NCBI GenBank assembly: GCA_047967505.1
Contig: CM106538.1
Source of the DNA: Dipteris shenzhenensis
Lineage: Eukaryota; Polypodiophyta; Polypodiopsida; Gleicheniales
Length of the DNA: 64,000 nucleotides
Strand: one strand, 5' to 3'
Every line of letters begins with the position of its first letter. Within the stretch, counting starts at the first letter, position 1. Positions 31,920 through 43,779 of this stretch are shown in pieces. A program made the translations under genes and the position numbers. The notes under the pieces were generated by a model. The model was not told where the DNA came from, made no database searches, and saw only the letters and a program-made list of their open reading frames with translations.

Positions 31920-32330
31920 TACTGAGGTGGCACAGAGAATGATGTCAGCAGATGATGTGGTAATGCTGATGTGGCACTAATGATGTGGTAGTAATGATGT
32001 GGCAGATGATGTGTCCAGATGACGTGCCACAAGTGATGTGGCAGATGATGTGGCACTGATGAGCTGGTAGGGTGATGTGGCCAGCTGACGTGGTTGTGAT
32101 GATGTGTCACTGATGACATGTCAATCGATGATGATGTGGCAGATAAGATGACGTGGTTGATGAGCTGATGTGGCAATCATGCCACGTGTCAAGAATGTAG
32201 AGGCTTATTTGCCACGTGGTAGATAAGATGACTTGGCATATGACCAACTGATGTTGGCGTGGCAAACCAACGAGGCTGTTGATATGGCATATAGATAGGA
32301 TGTGCCACGTGTCGTGATTTGGCTAACGGA
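31920..32330. repeat. GATGATGTGGCA-rich minisatellite
   Basis: An irregular 9-15-bp unit (GATGATGTGGCA, GATGACGTGGC, TGATGTGGCAGATGATG) recurs about 25 times and grades into GCCACGTGTC motifs. The minus-strand His/Pro-rich frame is compositional. It directly precedes the copia D insertion. Confidence 0.8.
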
Positions 32331-32399
32331 AATCTTTTCTAGATTTTAACGAAATCAAGAAGATTCTGTCATTGGAAGGCTTGAGCAGAGAGTGAGCGT

Positions 32400-32556
32400 T
32401 GTGGGGGTTAAAGGTCACTGTGCCTTTACTCTCAAACACATATATAAATGAATGAAAAAGAAGATTAGGGTGGTTCTGCACCCACCAAAACTTGTGTGGC
32501 TCTCTGTCTCTCTCTCTCTCCTTCTTCCGTTCTTGCTTCCGTTGAGAGCACTCTCA
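32400..32556 (+). repeat. 5' LTR of copia D (157 bp)
   Basis: TGTGGGGGTTAAAGG...CACTCTCA. It lacks the 16 bases, including TTATGTATAATA, that the 3' LTR has after CTGTGCCTTTAC. It has a (CT)n run followed by CTTCTTCCGTTCTTGC. Confidence 0.92.
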
Positions 32557-32558
32557 AC

Positions 32559-32571
32559 TAGTATCAGATCC
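32559..32571 (+). other. primer binding site of copia D
   Basis: TAGTATCAGATCC, two mismatches from TGGTATCAGAGCC (initiator-Met tRNA complement), two bases after the LTR end. Confidence 0.75.
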
Positions 32572-33810
32572 CGGGTGATCTAGCTGAGCGTGCGTGAATG
32601 CTTGAAGCTCAGCAGCTCTGTGGGAGGAAGGAGAAGCTCTATGGGAAGCTTTGTGGGTGACTTTACTTGCATCCGAGTGTGTAGAGACCTTGGAGGAACC
32701 TTTAGAAAATTTGGTTTTGTGAAGTGGTTTTGAGAGCCTGTTAAGTGTTTTCCCAAAAAAAAAAAAGTCGTTTTTTGAGCTTTTCCCTGTTCCGTTCGAT
32801 GACAGAGACTCCATATTGACTTGTAAAGGCAACTATTGCTTGGTTTTGGTGTCCACTTCACTTCAGGAGCTTGGAAACACCTTCATTCTTGAATTTGGGA
32901 TCATTTCATTGGATTTCTGACTCACTGTGTCAGTTTCTGCGTTTTTTGCCCGGGTGTTGGAACTCAAGTTTGGAGCAACCATTTGCAGATCTGTCAGTTC
33001 CGGTGGACTCAGGAGGTCCTAAAACTTCTATGTTGCTCATCATTCACACTCCGATGGAGTTTACAAATAGCTCTGTTTCCAAAAACGTTTTTCAATCCGT
33101 GTGTTGGACCCAATGATTGAGACCACAGTTTCCAAAACCGTCTATCCCATTGCGTTCGGGACGCGCAAAAACCCCTACCTGTCAATTCTTGTGCGATTCG
33201 GTGGAGGATTTTTAGAGTTATAGATCTCTGTGTATTCGATTTCATCTCTCTATTATGCATTTTTCATTCTTGAGCATACCTTATGCAGATCACTCTAGTT
33301 ACAATTTGAGCAGTGTGCGCTCATTCGTGGTATGCATTGGGTTGCAGTGGATGATTTATAGGCCATTTGGATGCATTGCGGTCCTTATTGGATGCGCTGA
33401 TAGGCCCAAATTGCCTCGTGGGATACTATTTTTTATGGACACTTTGCACATGGACACTATTTTATGCTGAGGGATAGCTTTGACACATTGCAGGTGATAC
33501 ACTGATAGTGCTATGCTCTCTTGGATAAGATATTATTAATGCATATGCCAGTGGACGGTGTTTATGCTTGAGTCGTTTGGCACTTATTGGCATTTTGGAT
33601 TGCCATTGCGGTTGGCATTTTCTTTTGGGCCAGATTTGCTCATATGGATGCATAGTATATGCACATGAGTCAGATGCATCTTTTGATGCTTTGAGCTTTG
33701 AGTTTTGGTGATATTTCACTCTATTGTGGCATACACGTTTGGGTGCACCTAGTATTTGGTGTGATTCTCTCTTGCAGGCACTAGCATTTGGGATTTTGTT
33801 TATTTGCATC
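32572..33810 (+). other. 1.24-kb leader of copia D
   Basis: No open frame of note lies between PBS and the gag ATG at 33811. Most copia leaders are far shorter. It may hold packaging signals or captured DNA; nothing recognisable is seen. Confidence 0.7.
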
Positions 33811-36800
33811 ATGGCATCCTCTTCCATGTCTGAAAAGGAGTTTTTCAGCATTAAAAATTTTGATGGGACAAACTTTTCTTTGTGGAAAAAACAAATAAGG
33901 GATGTGCTTATTCAAAAGAAGCAGATTAAACCCTTGGCAGGGATTGAAGCTAAGCCTGCAAATATGTCTAAGGATGATTGGAATGAGTTGGATGCATTAG
34001 CAAAGTCTACTATTAGACTTCATCTTGCAGAGTCAGTTTATTTCACAGTAGTAAATGAGCAGACTACGGAAGATTTGTGGAAGAAACTGTGTGCCACTTA
34101 TGAGAAGGAAACTGCCTCTAATAAAGTTTACCTCATGAAGAGGTTGTTTGAGCTGCAGATGAAGGAAGGGGTCTCCATTGCTTCTCACTTGAATGAATTC
34201 AATATTATTTTCAGCCAGCTTCAGGCTCAGAAGATGAATTTTGATGTGGAGACTAAGGCAATATTTCTCTTATGTTCATTGCCATCCTCATGGGATACCT
34301 TCCGTACAGCTGTCAGTAACTCTGCACCTAGTGGAGTACTGAAATTTGATGATGTTGTGGGTAGCTTGTTGGCCGAGGGGATTAGATGGAAGTCTATGGA
34401 TGGCAACAAGCAGGATGCAGCCTTAAATGTGCAAAGGGGCAGATCACAGTTCAGGGGGAAGTCACGTAGCAAATCCAGGGCATGGAACATTGAGTGTTAC
34501 CACTGTGGCAAGAAGGGCCATATGAAAAAGGATTGCTACAAGCTAAAAAGAGAGCAAAAGGATAAGAAAAAGAATGCAAATTGGGGTGCAAATCAAAAGG
34601 AAGAGAGTCCAAGGGAGGAAAAAGGAAAAGTGAAGATCGAGGAGATCAATGCAGTCACACATGATAGTGACAATGACGTTCTCTTCATGTCTAGTTTATC
34701 TGCAGAGTTGCTTACCACTTCAGATGATGCATATTCCCAGGATTGGATTTTGGATTCTGGTGCTTCATTCCATGTTACTCCCCATAGGGAATGGTTCTCC
34801 ACTTATGATAGTGGAAAGACAGGTTGTGTGCATCTTGGAAATGACTATGCATGTGACATAGTGGGAGCAGGTTTAAAGTTTTCTTTTGCAAATGGGTCTG
34901 CATTTGTTTTGAAACATGTGAGACATGTGCCTAAGCTGACCAAGAGTCTTATTTCAGTGGGTCAGCTAGATGATGCTGGTTTTCACAACACTTTTGGCTT
35001 TCAGAGTTGGAAAATTCAGAAGGGCTCTATGCTTTTGGCCAGGGGTGCCAAGTGTGGGACTTTGTATCCCTTACATGTATCAGGGGTATTTGATCATGTT
35101 GTTGCGATAACCGAGCAGCCAAGCACTTCTTTGTGGCATTGCAGGTTGGGGCACATGAGCCAGAATGGAATGAAACTCTTATGCCGTTTGGATTATATAC
35201 CGCATTTGAGTTTCTCTGATTTTGAATTTTGTGAGCATTGTCTCTATGGGAAGCAGACTAAATCAGCCCATAAAAGAAGGGGAAAGAAAGAGTTTGAAAT
35301 GCTTGATTTGGTGCATTTAGACGTATATGATCCGATGCCTACACGGTCATTAGGCGGGGCTAAATACTATGTGACATTCATTGATGATGCAACTAGGAAA
35401 GTGTGGGCTTATGCTATAGCTCGAAAGAGTGATGTGTTCTAGGTATTTCAGAACTGGCTGGCCTTGGTTGAGAATCAGTCAGGTAGAACGCTTAAATGCC
35501 TACAGACTGACAATGGTGGAGAGTATCTCTCTCATGACTTTCAGCATTTCTGTGATACACGTGGGATTAAGAGGGAGCTCACATCCCCTCGTACTCCAGA
35601 GAAAAATCCAGTTGCAAAAAAGATGAACCGTACCATTCAAGAAAGGTTGCAATGCATGCTTTCCAATGCAAGTCTTTCTGGTGGTTTTTGGGCTGAGGCA
35701 ATGAAGACTGCAGTGCATGTGATCAATAGATCACCTAGTAAGAGTTTGGATGGTGGTATTCCTGAAGAGGCATGGAGTGGCAAGAAGCCCTCTTACTCTC
35801 ATTTGCATATATTTGGGTGTGAGGCATATGCACATGTGCCAAAAGAGCTTCGAAAGAAGCTAGATCCTAAGTCTAGGAAATGCATCTTTCTGGGTTATGG
35901 TGAAAGTGGAGAGATGGGCTATCGTCTCTAGGATCCAGAAGCAAAGAAGATCATACGCAGCCATGATGTGGTCTTCAATGAGAAGAAGATGCATAAGGCA
36001 CCCATGAGGGATGTGGAAATGAGGAGAATCACTTTCCAGGATGTGAATCCACCTACGTATGTTGATAGACAGCAAGCTGTCCATGCACCAAATGTGCAAG
36101 AAATGGTACCACCAAGTACTCCCATAGGTATACAATCAAGGGTAGATGATGGATCATCTATTGGTGGAAATGATGAGCCAAATATGGCTGATATGCAGGT
36201 GGGACAGCAAGCTGAAATGCCCTTGAGAAGATCTTCTAGAGTGTCTCGACCGCGCCTGATAAGTTTATTCCAGGGGTAGACTATGTGATGCTTACTGATT
36301 GCGGGGAGCCTTCTTGCTACAAAGAGGCTATGATGCGCGAGGATCAACGCAAGTGGGAGTATGCTATGCAATCAGAGATGAATTCACTTATGAAGAATAA
36401 GACTTGGGACTTGGTTTCTTTGCCACATGGAAAGAAAGCATTGCCATGTAAATGGGTCTACAAAATGAAGGTCACAGGTGATGATGTGCCTAGGTACAAG
36501 GCCCGTTTGGTCGCTAAAGGGTTCAAGCAAGAGAAGGGTGTGGACTTTGATGAGATATTCTCTCCAGTTGTGAAGATGACCACACTTAGATGCATGCTTG
36601 GACTAGTGGCATCAGAGGATATGGAGCTTATGCAGATGGATGTCAAGACAGCTTTCTTGCATGGGGATTTGCATGAGGAAATTTACATGGTGCAGCCGGA
36701 AGGCTTTGAAGAAAAGGGCAAAGAGCATTTAGTTTGCAAGCTGAAGAAGAGTCTCTATGGTCTTAAGCAAGCGCCTAGAGAATGGTATCAGAAGTTTGAT

Positions 36801-37858
36801 GCTTTCATTCGGTCCCAAGGTTTCAGAAGGAGTGAAATTGATCACTGCCTCTACACTAAAAGGGCTAAGGATAATAGCCTGATAATCTTGGCACTATATG
36901 TGGATGATATGCTATTGGCTAGCAAGAATACTTATGAGCTAGATGCATTAAAGGCCAAGTTGCATGAGGCCTTTGATATGAAGGATTTGGGACTTGCAGG
37001 TCATATTCTTGGTATGCGCATCACGCGTGATCAGAGTAGGAAACTCCTTTGGCTTTCACAAAAAGAGTATATTACAAAAGTATTACAGCGTTTCAATATG
37101 GAGGGGGGGAAGGCAGTGAGTACTCCATTGCCTCCATATGTGAAACTGAGTCATACAGATAGTCCCAAATCAGAAGAGGAGAGGGCCATGATGGCCAAGG
37201 TTCCTTATGCATCAGCGGTTGGGAGTCTTATGTATGCTATGAGAGCTACTAGTCCAGACATTGCATTTGCAGTGGGAGTTATTAGCCGGTATATGGCTAA
37301 TCCAAGAAAGAGGCATTGGGAGGCAGTTAAGTGCATCATGAGGTACTTGAAGGGTACCAAGGAGATGTGCATCTACTTTGGTAGAGGAGACATGCGTGTA
37401 CTTGGTTACACAGATTCAAACTATGCAGGGCATGTGGATAGTAGGAGATCCACTTCTGGTTATGTGTTCACCTTTGCAGGTGGTGCAGTGTCGTGGATGT
37501 CTCGCGCACAGAAGTGCGTTGCTTTGTCTACCACAGAGGCTGAGTATGTTGCAGCCACAGAGGGTTGCAAGGAGGCTATATGGCTTGATCGGCTAGTGGG
37601 AGATTTGGGGATTCATACAGGTGTACCGACATTGCATAGTGATTCCATGAGTGCTATTCACCAGCTAGCACAGAATCCGGTCTTTCATGCAAAGACCAAA
37701 CACATTGAGGTCAGGTACCATTTCATCAGGAGGTACTTGAGGACAAGCGCATAGAGCTTGTCAAGGTTCATACAGATGATAACCCTGCAGATATGCTGAC
37801 GAAGAGTCTACCTAGTCAGCGGTTTGAGTATTGTCGTGTATTGATGGGCATTGGATAG
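33811..37858 (+). pseudogene. copia D gag-pol polyprotein, four lesions
   Basis: Starts MASSSMSEKEFFSIKNFDG. Domains: UBN2 Gag (to ~34480); zinc knuckle CYHCGKKGHMKKDC (~34496-34537); protease WILDSGASFH (~34744); GAG_pre-integrase LWHCRLGHMS and CEHCLYGK (~35130-35260); integrase core from YYVTFIDDATRKVW (~35365) with QTDNGGEYL (~35503); reverse transcriptase WVYKMKVTGDDVPRYKARLV (~36455), KKSLYGLKQAPREWY and YVDDMLLAS (~36897); RNase H YTDSNYAGH and STTEAEYVA (to ~37750). Lesions: TAG at 35440-35442, TAG at 35929-35931, a frameshift at about 36245-36255 where GC looks duplicated, and a one-base loss near 37735-37745. Catalytic motifs are otherwise intact. The end of the frame is at 37858, 53 bases before the 3' LTR. 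Confidence 0.92.
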
Positions 37859-37900
37859 TATGCTCACTGGTTGTTCTCCCTTAAAGGCACATTGTCCTTT

Positions 37901-37911
37901 AAGTGGGAGGT
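37901..37911 (+). other. polypurine tract of copia D
   Basis: AAGTGGGAGGT abuts the 3' LTR start; it is the plus-strand primer site for reverse transcription. Confidence 0.8.
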
Positions 37912-38083
37912 TGTGGGGGTTAAAGGTCACTGTGCCTTTACCCCGGTTATGTATAATACTCAAACACATATATAAATGAATGAAAAAGAAGATTAGGGTG
38001 GTTCTGCACCCACCAAAACTTGTGTGGCTCTCTCTCTCTCTCTCTCTCCTTCTTCCGTTCTTGCTTCCGTTGAGACACTCTCA
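37912..38083 (+). repeat. 3' LTR of copia D (172 bp)
   Basis: Same as the 5' LTR plus CCCGGTTATGTATAATA between CTTTAC and CTCAAACAC, one fewer G near the end (GAGACACTC versus GAGAGCACTC) and one substitution in the CT run. Confidence 0.92.
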
Positions 38084-38088
38084 AGCGT

Positions 38089-38632
38089 CTTGAGTCTCCA
38101 AAGAGACATTTTAGTCACAACGGTGGTGCTGAAGCTTCAAGTGGTAAGGCTAAGACTGCCCGTCGCGAGGGCTGCTATGGAGTCGGAGGGTCGCCCGTGA
38201 AGCTATTATCACTGAGAAGCCACCTTTGCTCATGAGCTCATGCTGTAGACGTTGCGTGTGGTGTTGGAGAGGCCGTATGCCTTGGAGGTTGTAGAGCGGT
38301 GCGTTGGAGCACAGGAAGCTTGTATATGTTGCACACGGGCTGTTGGAGCGCTGTCACTACGAGCTATGGGTTGTAGAGAAGGGTTGCCTGCGACAGGTGA
38401 GGTCATCTCTTTCCTGCACTGTGAGCCTCTTGGAGCTTGATGCAGGTGCGCTGGTCTAGTTGAAGAGAAAGTGCAATTGGGTGGCTTTGCAATAGCCTTA
38501 AGGTATTCTCGTTGTTTGCTAGCGGCATAGGTCGTGATGGTGAAGCTATCAGACTTCGGGACGATGCCACTTCCTTGCAATCTACAGCTTCCACGATTCT
38601 TCACAAGCTTGGAGGTCCGTCTCTTGGAGGTC
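38089..38632. other. no gene confidently recognised
   Basis: A 134-residue minus frame (38230-38634) is open but has no domain I recognise and no codon-pattern support. Average GC is higher than in the neighbours, so a gene fragment cannot be excluded. Confidence 0.4.
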
Positions 38633-38702
38633 ATGAAGAGAGGAGAGGAGAAGAGTGGAGATGAGGAGAGAGGGCACAGCTAGAGAGCACACCACAAATG
38701 AC
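38633..38702 (-). repeat. copia B LTR fragment (70 bp)
   Basis: TGAAGAGAGGAGAGGAGAAG through GCACACCACAAATGAC matches 23338-23410 with few differences, same orientation. No PBS or gag adjoins it. Confidence 0.75.
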
Positions 38703-41690
38703 AAAGAAAGGAGGCGAAATGGCAAGAAGAAAAACATCATTTCCAGTGAGAACATGTCCACCGAGGATCAGATGACATTTGAGCCATTTCTTCTCCTAGG
38801 CTATACCCACACACAAGAAATTTGTCTCCTTGAGCTACCGGTCACTCGCAAACACAAAGTGAAATGCTCCTTCTAGCGCCTCTTCAAAAATGCCTACCTC
38901 AACCTAGCTGAACCCCAAAGATTGTCGCATTGGTGTGCACATCGGTCAGCAAGGAAAGCTTGAGATTGTGTGCATCGAGGGGAGAGAGAAGTGGTGCATG
39001 GTATGGAGATCAATGTGGTGAGGCTTCAGCAAGACAACGTTTTCCAATGAGAGAACCTCTAGAGATCTTCAAAGACACATCGGAGGGGAGAACACAGATA
39101 TCAAGTCTTGGGGGGCAGTTGTTTCTCAGGGATGTCAAAGAGCTTCTTTTGGTGAAGATCTATGAGTCTTCTTCATTACATGTTCCATTACGTATAAACC
39201 ACCCCATGGAAATGTGCAAAATAGAACATACTTTGATCAAATCTAGTGCATGTGTTGTCAAAACGAATGACCACATATGAGGCTTACCGACAATAGAAAA
39301 CGTTGAGACTTGAGACAAGCGCAATGAGCACATGACCCAGTACGACCCCACAAAGTATGTTAGCACGAGCAATGTGCTCACGACCCAGCAACCGCACCCC
39401 CTCGCAGAGTTTGTTAGCATGAGCAACGAGCAATAAAATGCGAAGCAAAGTAACGAGCTTGAGCAAAGCAGCCCAACAACAACTCAAAGCCACCAAATTT
39501 CGTAAAAGGTACCCGCCCTTGCAATACACCATGCAGCCAATCAAATGCCGCCCAATCAGTTGGATCAAAGTTGCACACAACCAGAGTAAAGCCAAAAAGA
39601 ATTGGAGTCGTCCTCTACTTAACGATCTTTTTGAGATTTTAAAAAAAACATCGATTTTTACATAACTTTTACCAAAAGTTGCCCAAACCGTTCCTAAAGC
39701 ACTGGAGTCTAATGAGCGAGTGCTAATAAATGGCTTTTCATTTATGTTCACCTTAGGTAAAGTTACATGTATCGAATAATTTGGTGAAAGTAAGGGCCTT
39801 TATAATAGGTAAATGAAGAAGATATATACATTCTCTCCAAAACTGCCTTGCACTTAGCCAAGGGAGGAATTAGGCGGCACATTTTCTCAAAAACTGCCTT
39901 GAAAGTTGCTAGTTTTTAAAAAATTAGAATTGCATTGTGGGCTAGTTTTCTCCTCGGGTGACCCTCCGAACCTTCTTTGAAGCCTCATTTTCAAAGCTTG
40001 GAATTTGAAAAGTAGAGCACACCACGCCTAGCAAGTTTCAAAGTTCGGGTTGCATTTTTCCACAGATGCATCATGCAAGCTACTCGTTGCGAAAAGGAAA
40101 TTTGCAGCCTATTTGAAATCCCTGCCAGCAAGAGCAATGTGAGTGTCACTAATCGATATCCTCCGCAGAATGGTGCGATTGCAGCGTGAGTCTGTACGGA
40201 TACACATGTAAGTTTCTGGGCGTTCTGAATGATTTGGCTGACGTTGGAGCCTGGAGGGAGCTGGGCTTGCTAATCCTTCCGACCTGATTGACTGAAGGAT
40301 CCTTGGTGGGATCTATTGCAAAGACCATTATGCACTGCGTGGAGCATGCCTGCAGATAAGTCTGGAGTTCTAGAAGCTGAAGAAGATAAAGATGAAATCG
40401 AAGGAGCCCTGTGTCTTTCAGGAATTACATCTGCAAGCGTCGAAACGGGCCCCCGACATCTCTCGAGCTGATATGACATACTCCCGTGCGTGGGCTTGCG
40501 AGCGCACTTTCACAGGGATCCGGGATCCTGTGTAGATAGTGGACGCTATTAATTTCAGGTTGCAACATCACAAGTTTACACGTCTGCGATGTCATGATCG
40601 GTGGACATTCTATTGAAGAGAACCCGAGCATGTTCACAGAAAACATTTCTCTCAAAACTTGGGGTTTCAAATCTGGACGGTTTTTCCTGAGAATTTGCAG
40701 ATTTTTTTAGCTAAAATATAATTGAATTGCCTAAACTTTTGCAGCTTTTACAAAATTGAGAAAATGTCAGGTCAATAGTATATAGTTTGCAAGTTTTCTG
40801 TAGAATATGCAATATTCAGTAAAACTAGACACTCAAGTTTCTCATTTTTGGATGCAAGGAAACTATAATGAAAAAGTATGTAACTCGATACACTAAAAGA
40901 TATTAGAACATATGAGCAAATGAAACATTATTGAAATTCTTCACTCCTTTTATTGAATTGCCTCTAGTGCTTGTACATACACATAATTTATCTCTAAATT
41001 TCTTGCAATTTGAATTTAACAAAACTATTATATCTATCATAACTTATATTTATCATTTAAGTTTGTTAAAAATTTTGGAATTACTAAATATTGCATTGTT
41101 TGTCACATGAAGGATGCTTTGGCTTATTAATGCTCGAAACACAAACAAAATACTTCTCTTAACATAGAAGAGATATGCAACATATTGCAAATGCTTTGGG
41201 CAACATTTACAATTACCCAAAAAAATTTGCACTTTTACAAGATAAGAACCAAAATCTAAAACATAAGAAGCAAAACTTAAGTATCCATTAACAACATTGA
41301 ACTTTATAACAAAGTTGTATATCTATCTCATTGAATTCATGGTAAGTATACTTGATTCTCCTTATGTCACACGAGTATTCAAAATTGCATACGACACAAG
41401 CTAGTTTATTATGTATAAACCACCATGTAACAAAAACAATGTGTGCAATCTCTCACATGTTTCAATAAATTTTCATGAACTAAAACATACTATATAGTTT
41501 ACATGGATATTTAAAGCACTTAAAATTGAACTTTTAAAAAAGCTAAAGCATAAAGAAAAAGAGTTCCATGTAAAACTAGCATACTAAAAGCTACTTTGAG
41601 ACATTACAATCAATACTAATTAATCAAAACATGTATATTACAATCACAACTTCAAAAAAAGAACCATCTCAAATATTTGATCAGTCAAGC
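38703..41690. other. intergenic DNA, no gene recognised
   Basis: A 116-residue plus frame (38930-39280) and a 155-residue minus frame (39284-39751) show no recognisable domain. 39300-39480 repeats GAGCAATGAGC-like motifs. 40680-41690 is AT-rich. I see no element boundaries. Confidence 0.45.
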
Positions 41691-41734
41691 TTAAACATCC
41701 AAAGGTTGGTCATCTTGTTCTTTGGATACATCAT

Positions 41735-42020
41735 CTTGAAAAGGTGAACATCAAGTTAAAGCTTTAATTCAATGTTTTACATCAAGTTGAATCTTTAATT
41801 TAATGTTTTGCATCAAGTTCAAGCTTCAATTCTATGATTTGCATTGAATTTGAGCTTCAACTGATGCAAAACATCAAATTAAGGTCTTAACTTGATGTAA
41901 ACATCAAGTTGCAGGTTCAATTTGATGATTTGCATCAAGTTGAAGCCTAGACTTGATGTAAAACATTGAAGTTAATATTTAACATCAAGTTAAAGCTTAA
42001 AGTTGACGTCTAAGGTCAAG
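41735..42020. repeat. palindromic minisatellite, ~27-bp unit
   Basis: Repeats of ACTTGATGTTTTGCATCAAG type, each unit itself partly self-complementary (CTTGATG...CATCAAG), run here and resume at 42345-42500 and 43085-43200. Between the first two blocks lies a G-rich tract. Confidence 0.8.
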
Positions 42021-42119
42021 TTCAAGCATGAAACTTAATATTCAATTTTAAATTTTGTATCAGAATTTGATTTACAAGGACATATTACCGATTTTCTATG
42101 GTTATATTGTAGTCAAATT

Positions 42120-42335
42120 AGTTGTGCAGCCAAGGGGTGCAGCTAGGGGATGGAAGGGTGCATCCAGGGGTGGAGCAGTAGCCTCGCAGTAGCATAGCCA
42201 GGGGGCATAAGGGGTACGGGCACAAGGGGCATAGGGGTGCAACAACAAGTAGAGGCACAGGGGATGTAGGGGCAAAGGGGGGATAGCGGTGAGTAGGGTT
42301 GCATAGGTGCAAGGCGAGTAGGGGAACAAGGGCTT
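42120..42335. repeat. G-rich irregular repeat
   Basis: Runs of GGGG separated by 6-12 bases (AGGGGTGCA, AAGGGGCATA, AGGGGCAAAGGGG) interrupt the palindromic minisatellite. Three overlapping minus-strand Pro/Leu frames are compositional. Confidence 0.75.
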
Positions 42336-42644
42336 CCATGTGTTGCATCAAGTCCAAGCTTTAACTTGATGCAAAACATCAAATTGAACCCTCAACTTGA
42401 TATTTTACATGATCTTCAATTTGATGTTTTGCACGAAGTTGAAGCCTTGACTTCATGTAAAAACATCACAATTTTGAAGCTTTAACTTGATACAAAACAT
42501 ATGCCATAGATTCATAGTAGGTGGATCGGTGTACAGAGTTTTGGGGCTAGATTTTGTAATGGGCTCTTAGTTGTGTTTGCATTGCACTTAAATAGGGAGA
42601 GAGTTCTCATTCTTCAGTCTCATGAGAGTTCTCATTCTTCACTC

Positions 42645-42810
42645 ATGTTAGTTGTCTAATCTAAATCTTTCGTCTCACATTAGTTCACTAATCAAAATCT
42701 TTCAGTCTCACATTAGTGATCTAATCGAAATCTTTCAGTCTCACATTAGTGATCTAATCGAAATCTTTCGTCTCACATTACTTGTCAAATCAAAATCTTT
42801 CATCTCATTA
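42645..42810. repeat. 31-33-bp tandem repeat, five copies
   Basis: Unit CTCACATTAGTGATCTAATC plus GAAATCTTTCAGT, five copies with small changes. The 65-residue plus frame (HISDLIEIFQS repeats) follows from the repeat. Confidence 0.85.
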
Positions 42811-43779
42811 TTATCACCACACTGGCATGGATCAAAGGACACTATCTAGTCACATAGCTGAGAAAACATTACCCAAGTAAACTCTGGAGAAGATCAACAA
42901 TTCAATAGATTACACACAGATTACAATCTCAAAGTCTTCTTTACTTCAAATTACATCTCAATGACTCCTTGTTAAGCTCCCGGATTGCAGGCTCAACCCT
43001 TTGAGGTCCCTCCTTGCTTCTTTTCAGAATGGGGCTGGTTCCTCTTTCCTTGATTTAAGTTTCCTGGTTGCAGGCTTGGCCCTTCTTGCTCTTTTCTTGA
43101 TAAAAAACATCAAATTCAATGTTTTACATCAAGTCTAGGCTTTAACTTGATGCAAAACATCAAATTGAACCTTCAACTTGATGTTTTACATCAAGCATAG
43201 CCAAAAGACTTTAGAAGCTTTTGTTCTATCTAAAAACAATGTTGGATGGCATCCTCGCAAAAACAAACCCAGAGAAGGAGGACATGCTTCGGTGGTGGGT
43301 GTATTACTTATTGTTGGCATAGACAGTGAATATTCATTTCCCTGGCTATTGTTTTTCCTGCTCCTTTAAGGTACTTGTCAAGCTCATGATGTAGGTTTCT
43401 TTTGGCAGGACATGATAGAGATGCGAAGATGTATAAAGCGCAAAGACCAAGATGAATAGGACCCCAGCGAAAGAAGGAGTTACTATGGACATATAAGTCG
43501 GCAGAGTCAAGCAAGTAGTGTGTAATCCGAGTGTGTGAAGAGGTCTGGCATTGTGCTACAGACTGGTCTCAAGAGCTAGGAGATGCTTGCTATAGAGAGG
43601 CTGATAACATAGTTGGAAGTTTGGAATTTTCTTGAAAAAGCAAAATGTCATTGTGTTTTGAAATAATAGAAATCTTGCAGACATTTCTTGAACTTGTGGA
43701 TATTCTCATGGTGCTTGTAATACCTGATTTTGTATCGACTTGCTTCCATGTTAGTACTTGAATGTTTTAAGTAGCTCGA

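Larger units (their letters stand above)
32400..38083 (+). mobile_element. complete copia LTR retrotransposon D (5684 bp)
   Basis: Bounded by a perfect 5-bp duplication AGCGT (32395-32399 and 38084-38088). In order: 5' LTR, PBS, long leader, gag-pol, polypurine tract, 3' LTR. All domain orders are copia (integrase before RT). The LTRs are close to identical outside one 16-bp indel, so the insertion is fairly young, yet the coding region carries two stops and two frameshifts. It would need another element's proteins to move. Confidence 0.92.

Noticed and set aside
31919-32176. His/Pro-rich 85-residue frame
   Set aside because: Encoded by GATGATGTGGCA repeats.
38230-38634. 134-residue minus-strand frame
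   Set aside because: No recognisable motif or homologue; next to a TE boundary; could be chance in GC-richer DNA.
39284-39751. 155-residue minus-strand frame
   Set aside because: Hydrophobic but without a known fold, start context or neighbouring gene signals.
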